A stretch of 8,025 bases of DNA, from the NCBI GenBank assembly GCA_964568735.1, contig CAZMRF010000093.1, forward strand, positions 1 to 8,025. The letters are read 5' to 3'. This stretch comes from CAZMRF01 sp964568735 (GTDB lineage: Bacteria > Acidobacteriota > Polarisedimenticolia > JACPZX01). Every line of letters starts with the position of its first letter. The first letter of the stretch is position 1. Both the position numbers and the translations under genes were made by a program. The notes beneath the pieces are model-generated. The model worked only from the letters and a program-made list of their open reading frames with translations, ran no database searches and had not been told where the DNA came from. Below are positions 1-5,647 of this stretch, piece by piece.

Positions 1-511
1 TCGACGAGAAGCCGGTGATGAAGACGCCCAGCGCCGTGGCCATGACCTGCGTGTTCGAGAAGGTGCTGCTGTAGGGGGTGTAGAAGGTCCAGCCGGTGTC
101 AACGCCCCCGTTGACCATGGCCCAGAAAGTGAAGAGCGCGCCGATGGTGTAGATGTACCACGACAGGAGGTTGAGCCGGGGGAAGGCCAGGTCCTTGGCG
201 CCGATCATCATGGGGACGAGGAAGTTCCCCAGGACGGCGGGGATGGCGGGTATGAGGAAGAAGAAGACCATCATCACGCCGTGCATCGTGAAGACCTTGT
301 TGTAGGTCTCGGCCTGGAAGAGATCGCCGGCAGGAGTGAGAAGCTCCAGCCGGATGAGGACGGCGAAGATCCCACCGAGGAAGAACATCACCGAGACCGA
401 CGTGAGGTAGAGGAGCGCGATCCGCTTGTGGTCGGTCGTCAGGAGCCAGGAGCGCACTCCGTAGCTGATATTCAGGTAGTGCTGGCGGGGGGCGCTGTCG
501 GCGTGTGTCAC
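1..511 (-). CDS. coxA: Cytochrome c oxidase subunit I, N-terminal part (cut by left edge)
   Basis: This is the haem-copper oxidase catalytic subunit, an integral membrane protein that reduces oxygen to water and pumps protons. Only the first 170 codons are in the window and the frame runs off the left edge without a stop. The opening (residues 20-30, RSWLLTTDHKRIA) is typical of CoxA. Helix II contains FTMHGVMMVFF with H77, the expected low-spin haem a ligand. It is followed by GNFLVPMMIGAKDLAFPRLN and the YTPYSS stretch near residue 145, both characteristic of type A enzymes. The GTG start at 511 forms a GTGA overlap with the coxB stop, and a G-rich Shine-Dalgarno-like tract lies 5 bp upstream. 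The CuB histidines, the active-site tyrosine and any C-terminal fusion lie outside the window. Family assignment is secure; only the exact start is inferred. Confidence 0.96.
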   Translation of the reverse strand, partial: MTHADSAPRQHYLNISYGVRSWLLTTDHKRIALLYLTSVSVMFFLGGIFAVLIRLELLTPAGDLFQAETYNKVFTMHGVMMVFFFLIPAIPAVLGNFLVPMMIGAKDLAFPRLNLLSWYIYTIGALFTFWAMVNGGVDTGWTFYTPYSSTFSNTQVMATALGVFITGFSS

Positions 512-1527
512 GGCGTCCCCCCTGCCGTAAGAGATGTCGTGCTTGGTTGCGCGCCGGGTGCGAGAGAGCCCGGCGCAGCCGCCCCGCCGCCCGCTACCCC
601 CGAGCCGATCGACTTGATGTACTCGATGATCTGCATCACCCCTTCCTCGGTGACGAGCCCCTTGAAGGTGGGCATGACGGGCTTGTAGCCCTCGGCCTGC
701 TTCGCCATCGGCTCGACGATCGACTCGCGCAGGTAGTTGTCGTCCGCCGTGACGATCTCGCCTCCGGTCATCCGCACCGCCCTGCCATAGATCCCCTTGA
801 GCGACGGGCCGCGCCCGGTGTCGTCGGCGGCGTGGCAGGTGGCGCAGCCCAGGTTCGTGAAGAGCGTCTCGCCGGCGGCCACGGGCGACAGACCTGCCGT
901 GGCTCCTCCCATCCAGGCCTGGAAGTCGCTGGGCTCCATGACATGCACCCACCCGATCATCCTGGAGTGCTTCGTCCCGCAGTATTCGGCGCAGAAGAGG
1001 TGATAGCGGCCGGGCTTCGTGGGCTTGAACCAGACCTGGTTGTAGCGCCCCGGCACCGCGTCCACCTTCACGCGGAAGGCGGGGATGTAGAAGCTGTGGA
1101 TGACGTCCTCGCTGGTGAGCATGATCCTGACGGCGCGCCCGACGGGGACGTGCAGCTCGTTGATCTCGCGGCGGCCGTTGATGTGCTGGAGCTTCCACAT
1201 CCACTGCTTGCCCACGACGTTGATGGGCATGGCGTCGTCGGGGGGGCGGTAGATATGGAAGTAGAGGCTCGCGCCCCAGCCGAAGATGATCATCGTGATC
1301 CCCAGGGGGATGATCGACCAGGTCAGCTCCAGCGGCAGCGAGTGGTGGATGGGGTTCAAGCGGTCGACTCGCGAGGCTTTCCGGTAGCGGATGGCGAAGT
1401 AGACGAGGAGCGCCGAGATTAGCGTGCCGAAGAAGACCGTGAGGGCCACGAGCGTGAGGTAGAGGGCGTCCACCTCACCGGCCACCGACGAAGCCTGCTC
1501 GGGAAAGAGAGGCAGCTCGGGGATCAC
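508..1527 (-). CDS. coxB: Cytochrome c oxidase subunit II with fused cytochrome c domain (caa3 type)
   Basis: The 339-residue subunit accepts electrons at the outer face of the membrane and passes them to subunit I. Two membrane helices (about 22-46 and 67-91) precede a cupredoxin domain. A complete CuA site is visible: H144 in DVIHSFYIPAFRVKVDAVPG, then C179, E181, C183, H187 and M190 in CAEYCGTKHSRM. A C-terminal cytochrome c domain follows, with CATCH at 228-232 and a probable axial Met285 in VMPTF. The fused haem c makes this a caa3-type oxidase. The last 30 residues are a Gly/Ala/Pro/Ser/Thr-rich tail without recognisable function. I chose the GTG at 1527 because it overlaps the SCO stop by 4 bp and immediately precedes the first family-like sequence (IPELPLFPEQAS). 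The frame stays open upstream to 2121, but that part is antisense-frame composition inside the SCO gene. Confidence 0.96.
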   Translation of the reverse strand: MIPELPLFPEQASSVAGEVDALYLTLVALTVFFGTLISALLVYFAIRYRKASRVDRLNPIHHSLPLELTWSIIPLGITMIIFGWGASLYFHIYRPPDDAMPINVVGKQWMWKLQHINGRREINELHVPVGRAVRIMLTSEDVIHSFYIPAFRVKVDAVPGRYNQVWFKPTKPGRYHLFCAEYCGTKHSRMIGWVHVMEPSDFQAWMGGATAGLSPVAAGETLFTNLGCATCHAADDTGRGPSLKGIYGRAVRMTGGEIVTADDNYLRESIVEPMAKQAEGYKPVMPTFKGLVTEEGVMQIIEYIKSIGSGVAGGGAAAPGSLAPGAQPSTTSLTAGGTP

Positions 1528-2570
1528 GGTCTTGCCTGCGCGGCCGCTCTGCGGCGCGCGGCCTTCTCTCGTCGGAGCATCAAAGTCACGAAGCCGGCGA
1601 TGAGCACCACCGTGAGGATGCCGCCCCCGCGGACCAGGCTGAGCGCGGCGACGCTGTAGGTGCCGCTGTGTGGGTCGTACTGGTAGCAGAAGAGGAGGAC
1701 CTGGTCGCTCAGCGTGCCGAGGCGCCCTTCGCTGGCCTCGACGAGCGAGAGGCGCAGGTCGCGCGGCGCGTACTCCACGCCGTAGAGGTAGCGCGCGAGG
1801 CGCCCGTCGGGGGTGGCGACCATGATCCCGGCGGCGTGGATGAAGAGGTCGGTCTTTGGGTCGTAGGCGTAGCGGAAGCCCACGGCGGCGGCCAGCTTCT
1901 TGATGTTCTCCTCGTCGCCCGTGAGGAAGTGCCAGCTCGTCTCGGCTGCCGGCCGCCCCAGCCGCTTCACGTACTCCTTCTTCTTGGCCACCGCGAGGGG
2001 GAAGCTCTCGCCCGGGTCGATCGAGACGGTGACGACCTCGTAGTCGCGCCCGGGCTCGAGGTTGATCGTCTCTAGCGCCCCGGTCAGCCCGTTCAGGACA
2101 AGCGTACAGAGCATCGGGCACTCGTAGTAGACGAGCGACAGGACCACGGGGCGCTCGCCGAAGTAGTCGCCGAGGCGGACGGTGCGGCCCATCTCGTCTC
2201 GGAACGTCAGGCCCAGGGGCAGGGACTCACCGAGGCGCTGGTCGATCCCGATGTCCGCTAGCGGCCCGGGAATGGTCGCCGCGTTCTTCGCGGTCCCCTC
2301 TACTGCCCACACAGGCACCACTCCGAGCATGAGTGGCACCGCTATGAGGAGCAGTCGCAATACCAGGGGGGGCCGAGGGGCCGCGAGCTGCTCCCTGGTC
2401 TGCGCACTCGCGCATCGCAATACGAAAACCCGGACGGCCACTGCTTGGAATAGCGATTGGGGTGATCTGCGGATTCCCCTTCTCGGGCTACGACTCGCGG
2501 CGCGAGTGCTCCGCTCGTACGCACTCGCGGCCCCTCGGCCCTTCTCTCGCTCTACGGAGTGGTAACTCAC
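1524..2570 (-). CDS. sco: SCO1/SenC family copper-delivery protein with C-terminal membrane anchor
   Basis: This thioredoxin-fold metallochaperone supplies copper to the CuA site of CoxB, encoded immediately downstream. Counting from the GTG at 2570, the copper/redox motif is C151-PML-C155 (YYECPMLC) and the distal ligand is probably H245 in DLFIHAAG, which fits the SCO pattern of CxxxC plus a later His. A hydrophobic stretch at about 70-89 looks like a signal peptide or N-terminal anchor. A second helix at about 315-332, followed by a basic tail, gives a C-terminal anchor, which not all SCO proteins have. The GTG start makes a GTGA overlap with the gene before and has GAGG 7 bp upstream. Residues 1-66, however, are Arg/Ser-rich and are encoded largely by an inverted-repeat block, so translation may really begin near residue 51 or 71 (in-frame TTG codons at 2420 and 2360). 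Function is firm; the start is uncertain. Confidence 0.9.
   Translation of the reverse strand: MSYHSVEREKGRGAASAYERSTRAASRSPRRGIRRSPQSLFQAVAVRVFVLRCASAQTREQLAAPRPPLVLRLLLIAVPLMLGVVPVWAVEGTAKNAATIPGPLADIGIDQRLGESLPLGLTFRDEMGRTVRLGDYFGERPVVLSLVYYECPMLCTLVLNGLTGALETINLEPGRDYEVVTVSIDPGESFPLAVAKKKEYVKRLGRPAAETSWHFLTGDEENIKKLAAAVGFRYAYDPKTDLFIHAAGIMVATPDGRLARYLYGVEYAPRDLRLSLVEASEGRLGTLSDQVLLFCYQYDPHSGTYSVAALSLVRGGGILTVVLIAGFVTLMLRREKAARRRAAAQARP
2370..2541. repeat. Palindrome-rich block bounded by 18-bp perfect inverted repeats
   Basis: The left arm (2370-2387, GGGCCGAGGGGCCGCGAG) and the right arm (2524-2541) are exact reverse complements. Inside, CGCGAGTGC (2501-2509) and GCACTCGCG (2521-2529) form a 9-bp stem with an 11-nt loop. 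A further GCACTCGCG occurs at 2404-2412, and ACTCGC/GCGAGT (2493-2507) is a 6-bp stem with a 3-nt loop. No flanking target-site duplication is visible and no protein motif is encoded. The block resembles a REP/BIME-like repeat or a remnant of a small non-autonomous element, but I cannot test copy number. It overlaps the formal 5' part of the SCO gene. Confidence 0.6.
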
Positions 2571-3058
2571 TTGAGTGCCTCAGGTTCTGCGGGCTTCACT
2601 CGCTCGGGTAGGCCGTGCTCGACGATGCGGTCCATGGCGCGCTCGATCGGGATCCGCGCGATGGCGTGCTCCTGGTCGGCCCATCCGTACGATTCCAGGA
2701 TTCGCGTCTCCTCGGCGCGCACGATGGCCAGGTCGGCGGCGGGGTTCTCCTGGAGGCGGGGCTCGGGGGGCTCCTGCTCGGCGGGGCGGGCTACGGGGGC
2801 GGGAGTTACCTGCTCGCGATCCTCTCTCGCTTCGAAGATGTTGAAGAGCCAGAGCATTGCCACCGAGGCCAGGATGACGAGCGCCGTCAGGCCGCCTCCC
2901 GTCCAGAGGATCAGGCGCGTGCTGGCGTCGGTGTGCTCGTAGCTCACGGCGTCGTGGCGCTCGATGCCCGCGCCGGTGCCCGAGCCAGTCCCCGCGGCAT
3001 GGCCCGCGCCGTGTGCGCCCGGCCCGCCCGAGGCCGTGCCGTGGCCGCTATTCCTCAT
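2567..3058 (-). CDS. Small single-helix membrane protein between actF and sco, function unknown
   Basis: This 163-residue protein has an N-terminal segment (1-31) very rich in Gly, Ala and His. One membrane helix follows (about 49-72, ending WLFNIFEARED), then a Pro/Glu-rich linker (about 86-104) and a compact C-terminal segment (105-155) containing ESYGWADQEHAIARIPIERAMDRIVEHGLP. That last segment looks like a conserved small domain of proteins encoded beside bacterial cox clusters, although I cannot name a family from sequence alone. The start at 3058 is well supported by AAGGAGG 9 bp upstream. The gene overlaps actF by 11 bp and sco by 4 bp, so it is co-translated with the respiratory genes. 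An accessory or assembly role in ACIII or the oxidase is inferred from position only. It could occupy the place of the small extra ACIII subunit (ActG) described in some species, but similarity was not checked. Confidence 0.82.
   Translation of the reverse strand: MRNSGHGTASGGPGAHGAGHAAGTGSGTGAGIERHDAVSYEHTDASTRLILWTGGGLTALVILASVAMLWLFNIFEAREDREQVTPAPVARPAEQEPPEPRLQENPAADLAIVRAEETRILESYGWADQEHAIARIPIERAMDRIVEHGLPERVKPAEPEALK
2578..2581 (-). promoter_or_regulatory. Candidate ribosome binding site for the overlapping SCO start
   Basis: GAGG on the minus strand lies 7 bp before the GTG at 2570. It is the only Shine-Dalgarno-like support for the long form of the SCO protein; the internal TTG candidates have none that is convincing. 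It lies inside the last codons of the upstream gene, so it could be accidental. Confidence 0.4.
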
Positions 3059-4244
3059 GGGAGAGGGCCTCCTTGAGGAAGGGGTCGCCGAGGGGCAGGA
3101 GCGGCAGGCGCTTGAGCTGGTTCGTGAAGAGAAAGATCCAGATGCCTCCCAGCGCCACGGGCGCGGCGATGTCCATCCAGTGGAGGTCGGCGAGGCTCTC
3201 GTTGAAGGCGGCGGCGGTCATCCAGTAGGTGTCCACGTAGCGCATCAGGAGGAGCAGCACGGCCACGCGCAGGAGCAACCGCGTGTTCCGCTTCGTCGCG
3301 CGCGGCAGGAGCAGGAGGAAGGGCAGCACGAAGTTGAGGACCACGACGGCGAGCGCAGCGAACTGCCAGCCACCTTTGAGGCGACGCAGGAAGTAGGGGA
3401 TCTCCTCGGGGAGGTTGCCGGCCCAAATGATCAGGAACTGCGAGAAGGCGAAGTAGGCCCAGACCATCACGAAGGCGAAGAGGAGCTTGCCGAGGTCGTG
3501 GAGGTGGACGGCTTCCAGCGCCTCCGCCAGGGGTGGCCGCCGCGACAGCGCCAGGAGGACCGCGATGGCGAAGGCGAGCGCGGCGAGCGTCTGCCCCACG
3601 AGGATGAGGACGCCGTAGATCGTCGAGAACCAGTGGGGCTCGAGCGACATCAGCCAGTCCACGGAGGCGAAGGTCACGGTGAGGACGACGATGACGAGCC
3701 CCGGCGCGCTGATGAGCTGGAAGCGGCGCAGCGAGATCTCGTCGTCGGGGGTGGTGTCCTGCGCCCGGGACCACTTGTTGAGGATCCAGGCGAGGCCGAT
3801 CCATGCTGCGAAGAAGATCACGCTGCGGACGATGAAGAAGGGGACGTTGAGATAGATGCTCTTGCGCTGGAGTAGCTCGTCGGCCGCCACCATCTCGGGG
3901 CGAGCCCAGATGTAGAGGTCTTTGAGGCCGAGGAGGATGGGGAGGAAGAGGAGCGCCATCACGGGGAGCGTTCGCGTGGCCGCTTCGAGGATCCGCCGGA
4001 TGAGGATCCCCCAGGCGCCTCCCGAGAGGTGGTGCAGCATGAGGATGGCGAGGCAGCCGACGGGGACTCCCACCCAGAAGACGAAGGCGACGAGCCACGA
4101 ACGGTAGAACTGCGTCGTGTCCATGAAGGCGCCCACGAGGCAGGCCGCGGCTCCGACGCCCCCGACCATGAGTGCGCGCTTGCCGATCGCCTCCACCCAG
4201 GTGGGGGGCGCGTCGATGCCGGCGATTCCGTGATTGCCGTTCAT
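3048..4244 (-). CDS. actF: Alternative complex III membrane subunit ActF
   Basis: This 398-residue polytopic protein has about ten hydrophobic helices (roughly 24-41, 50-73, 93-110, 136-156, 178-200, 208-233, 253-275, 293-313, 322-340 and 358-376), with few long soluble loops. ActF is a distant, shortened relative of the NrfD/PsrC-type subunit ActC and pairs with it in the ACIII membrane core. Family-like stretches include DTTQFYRSWL near 42-51, VDWLMSLEPHWFSTIYG near 195-211, and FSQFLIIWAGNLPEEIPYFLRR near 267-288. The ATG at 4244 forms an ATGA overlap with the actE stop, with GGAG 7 bp upstream. The gene ends in TAG, 11 bp inside the following gene. Identification rests on these stretches and on the act gene order. 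Which face and which residues contribute to proton movement cannot be told from here. Confidence 0.95.
   Translation of the reverse strand: MNGNHGIAGIDAPPTWVEAIGKRALMVGGVGAAACLVGAFMDTTQFYRSWLVAFVFWVGVPVGCLAILMLHHLSGGAWGILIRRILEAATRTLPVMALLFLPILLGLKDLYIWARPEMVAADELLQRKSIYLNVPFFIVRSVIFFAAWIGLAWILNKWSRAQDTTPDDEISLRRFQLISAPGLVIVVLTVTFASVDWLMSLEPHWFSTIYGVLILVGQTLAALAFAIAVLLALSRRPPLAEALEAVHLHDLGKLLFAFVMVWAYFAFSQFLIIWAGNLPEEIPYFLRRLKGGWQFAALAVVVLNFVLPFLLLLPRATKRNTRLLLRVAVLLLLMRYVDTYWMTAAAFNESLADLHWMDIAAPVALGGIWIFLFTNQLKRLPLLPLGDPFLKEALSHEE
3068..3074 (-). promoter_or_regulatory. Strong Shine-Dalgarno of the small membrane protein
   Basis: AAGGAGG on the minus strand, 9 bp before the ATG at 3058, is the best ribosome binding site in the window. 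It lies inside the end of actF and fixes the start of a protein whose low-complexity N-terminus would otherwise be doubtful. Confidence 0.7.
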
Positions 4245-4948
4245 CGAGTTTCTCCGGCCTGGTCCCTAGTGGTGTCTGCTTCTGCGACATGGACGGGCTG
4301 CTGCGCATCCCCCGCGGCCGGCGTGCCCATCAACGACGAACGGCCTCCGGCCGGCGGGGCTGCTTCGAGCTCGCGGCCCAGCTCGCGGCGCTCCTCGGGG
4401 GTGAGCGAGGGCTCGGGCACGTTCTGGCTGAGCTGCAGCGCGCGGACGTAGGCGACGATGGCCCAGCGATCGCGCGGGAGGATCTGCGTGGCGTATTCGG
4501 GCATCCGGCCGAAGCCCTTCGTGATCACGTCGAAGAAGTAGCCGGGCTCGACGTTGCGCAGCCGGTCGATGTGGAAGGAGGCCGCCTGGGGGAAGCCCCG
4601 GCGCACGGCCATCCCGCGCCCGGTGCCGACATGATCGTGGCACGGCGTGCAGAAGATGTTGTAGCGCTCGCGCCCGCGGTCGAGGAACGCGCGGTCGATC
4701 GCAAAGGGGATCGTCTCCGCGAAGGCGCCGTCGGCGGTCTTGCCGGTGAAGAGAATTGGGTCCTCGTGCAGGCCGCCCCGCGGGATCGTCCCCGGCACGA
4801 GCGGCCGGGCCGAGCGGCCGTCGGCGAAGAACGTGCTCGCCTCCAGCGGCTCGTGGCGCGGCTGATCGTGCATATCCTGCCGGCAGCCTCCCGCCAGCGC
4901 CGCCGCCACGAGAGTCGCCGCAAGCGCGATCCGATAGGGGGTGCCCAT
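4241..4948 (-). CDS. actE: Alternative complex III monohaem cytochrome c lipoprotein ActE
   Basis: This 235-residue exported haem c subunit of ACIII probably relays electrons from the complex towards the caa3 oxidase. An N-terminal hydrophobic segment ends in LAGGC with C22 as the likely lipidated cysteine, although position -3 is Ala rather than the usual Leu. Next come CRQDMHDQPR, the FFADGRSARPLVPGTI region and LFTGK, all typical of ActE. The haem site is CTPCH at 100-104, with Met149 in GFGRMPEYA as probable axial ligand. The C-terminal tail from about 185 is charged and low in complexity. The ATG at 4948 is chosen because it begins the signal sequence; the frame is open further upstream, but without export or ACIII character. 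Unlike its neighbours the gene has no Shine-Dalgarno, and it does not overlap actD, being separated from it by an opposite-strand gene. Confidence 0.95.
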   Translation of the reverse strand: MGTPYRIALAATLVAAALAGGCRQDMHDQPRHEPLEASTFFADGRSARPLVPGTIPRGGLHEDPILFTGKTADGAFAETIPFAIDRAFLDRGRERYNIFCTPCHDHVGTGRGMAVRRGFPQAASFHIDRLRNVEPGYFFDVITKGFGRMPEYATQILPRDRWAIVAYVRALQLSQNVPEPSLTPEERRELGRELEAAPPAGGRSSLMGTPAAGDAQQPVHVAEADTTRDQAGETR

Positions 4949-4966
4949 CGGGAGAGTTTTATCAGA
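4949..4966 (-). promoter_or_regulatory. Candidate extended -10 promoter of actE, possibly leaderless
   Basis: On the minus strand TGATAAAAC supplies a TGn motif followed by TAAAAC (hexamer at plus-strand positions 4961 to 4956, four of six matches to TATAAT). It ends exactly 7 bp before the actE ATG. Transcription would start at or next to the ATG, which would explain the missing Shine-Dalgarno. The -35 position (4979-4984, TTCCAG) is poor. This is inferred from sequence only. Confidence 0.42.
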
Positions 4967-4970
4967 AAGT

Positions 4971-4992
4971 GGCTGGGTCTGGAAGCCCAGCC
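4971..4992. promoter_or_regulatory. Perfect dyad in the actE upstream region, candidate operator
   Basis: GGCTGGG (4971-4977) and CCCAGCC (4986-4992) are perfect inverted 7-bp arms around an 8-bp centre. The dyad covers the place where the -35 box of the proposed actE promoter would lie. The right arm also takes part in an alternative hairpin, GCCCAG/TTGGGC (4985-5000, 4-nt loop, one G-T pair), so the two structures exclude one another. It could be a repressor or activator site, or an RNA switch on a readthrough transcript. No known binding motif was recognised. Confidence 0.4.
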
Positions 4993-5025
4993 GCTTGGGC
5001 CGTATTCTGCCGCGGCGCAGGCCTG

Positions 5026-5041
5026 TGCTATTCTGCCCCTC
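5026..5041 (+). promoter_or_regulatory. Candidate extended -10 promoter of the nucleotidyltransferase gene
   Basis: TGCTATTCT (5026-5034) has the TGn extension and a TATTCT hexamer with four of six matches to TATAAT. It ends exactly 7 bp before the ATG at 5042. No Shine-Dalgarno lies between them, so a leaderless message is possible. TATTCTGCC also occurs 26 bp upstream at 5003-5011. The -35 region is weak. Confidence 0.38.
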
Positions 5042-5614
5042 ATGGTCGAAGCGCTCGAAGCAGGATTCTTGTTGGACCGGCGATGGCACTGGCTGAGAGG
5101 TGAGATGGAGCGCTCGAAGGAGCCTGACCTGGCCGCACTCGCGCGCATACTCTCGGTGCGCGGGGTTTCCTACGCAGTGATCGGGGGCGTTGCCCTCCAG
5201 ATCCATCAGAAAGAGCCGCGCACGACGCTCGACATCGACATCGCCCTCGCCGATCGCGGGCGTCTTCCGCGCGAGTCGTTGCTGGCCGCTGGTTTCAGTG
5301 AGACGGGCCGGCACGAACACACCGACAACTGGATCGGTCCGGAAGGCACGCCGGTCCAATTCACGGACGATCCGGCGCTCCAGGGTCCGATCTCCCGCGC
5401 GGTCGAGGTTCAGATCGGAGGCACCGGCCTTCGCGTGCTTCGAGTCGGTGATCTGCTCCACGAGAAGCTGCGATCCGGGCGTGACCCGGCGCGGAGGAGA
5501 TCGAAGCGGCTTCAGGATCTTGCGGACGCACAGTCGCTCCTGGAGCAGGATCCCTCTCTGGCCAACGACCTGGCGCCCGACGAACGCGCTCTGCTGGACG
5601 GACTACCCCACTGA
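5042..5614 (+). CDS. MNT-fold nucleotidyltransferase-like protein (AbiEii-like), inserted antisense in the act operon
   Basis: This 190-residue protein carries a minimal nucleotidyltransferase core. YAVIGGVALQIH gives the hG-G motif (G48, G49), then RTTLDIDIAL gives the paired acidic residues D64 and D66. A helical C-terminal part (LLHEKLRSGRDPARRRSKRLQDLADAQSLLE, about 138-168) resembles the basic/helical end of AbiEii-like and related uncharacterised nucleotidyltransferases. AbiEii-type toxins act on tRNA or other targets, normally paired with an AbiEi antitoxin; no partner gene is present here, so toxin function is not established. The start is ambiguous. ATG 5042 follows the extended -10 box at leaderless distance. 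ATG 5105 (169 residues) has GAGG 4 bp upstream and still keeps the whole core. The gene is convergent with actD (33 bp apart), divergent from actE, and unrelated to respiration, so it is probably a later insertion. Confidence 0.8.
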   Translation: MVEALEAGFLLDRRWHWLRGEMERSKEPDLAALARILSVRGVSYAVIGGVALQIHQKEPRTTLDIDIALADRGRLPRESLLAAGFSETGRHEHTDNWIGPEGTPVQFTDDPALQGPISRAVEVQIGGTGLRVLRVGDLLHEKLRSGRDPARRRSKRLQDLADAQSLLEQDPSLANDLAPDERALLDGLPH

Positions 5615-5615
5615 C

Positions 5616-5632
5616 CTCGTTAAGGTGACGAG
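5616..5632 (+). terminator. Weak hairpin between convergent gene ends
   Basis: CTCGT (5616-5620) pairs with ACGAG (5628-5632) around a 7-nt loop, just after the nucleotidyltransferase stop. Only a short mixed T-containing tract (TGTTCTCT) follows. It could slow plus-strand transcription before it runs antisense through actD, but it is not a convincing intrinsic terminator and is weaker still on the minus strand. Confidence 0.25.
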
Positions 5633-5647
5633 TGTTCTCTCCGGGGC

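Noticed and set aside
1528..2121. Open upstream extension of the coxB frame (to an ATG at 2121)
   Set aside because: It lies wholly inside the SCO coding region in another phase and is low-complexity Arg/Gly/Ala. CoxB homology begins right after the GTG at 1527.
2370..2541. CRISPR-like array or tRNA/rRNA fragment in the repeat-rich block
   Set aside because: No regularly spaced direct repeats with unique spacers and no cloverleaf; the structure is inverted repeats and nested palindromes only.
2964..3875. Plus-strand frame of 303 codons opposite actF and the small protein
   Set aside because: Glu/Asp/Gly-rich antisense shadow with no motif.
3055..4308. Minus-strand open frame of 417 codons in another phase across actF
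   Set aside because: Arg/Pro/His-rich shadow. The actF frame has ten membrane helices, a Shine-Dalgarno and the ATGA overlap.
4172..5041. Plus-strand open frame upstream of the nucleotidyltransferase ATG
   Set aside because: The in-frame stretch opposite actE and the actF start is Arg/Ala/Pro-rich shadow sequence; the recognisable protein begins at 5042 or 5105.
4949..5461. Upstream extension of the actE frame
   Set aside because: The extension precedes the lipoprotein signal sequence, lacks any ActE character and runs antisense to the nucleotidyltransferase gene.
5615..5647. Strong bidirectional terminator between the nucleotidyltransferase and actD
   Set aside because: Only a 5-bp stem without a proper T-run on either strand; listed as a weak hairpin instead.
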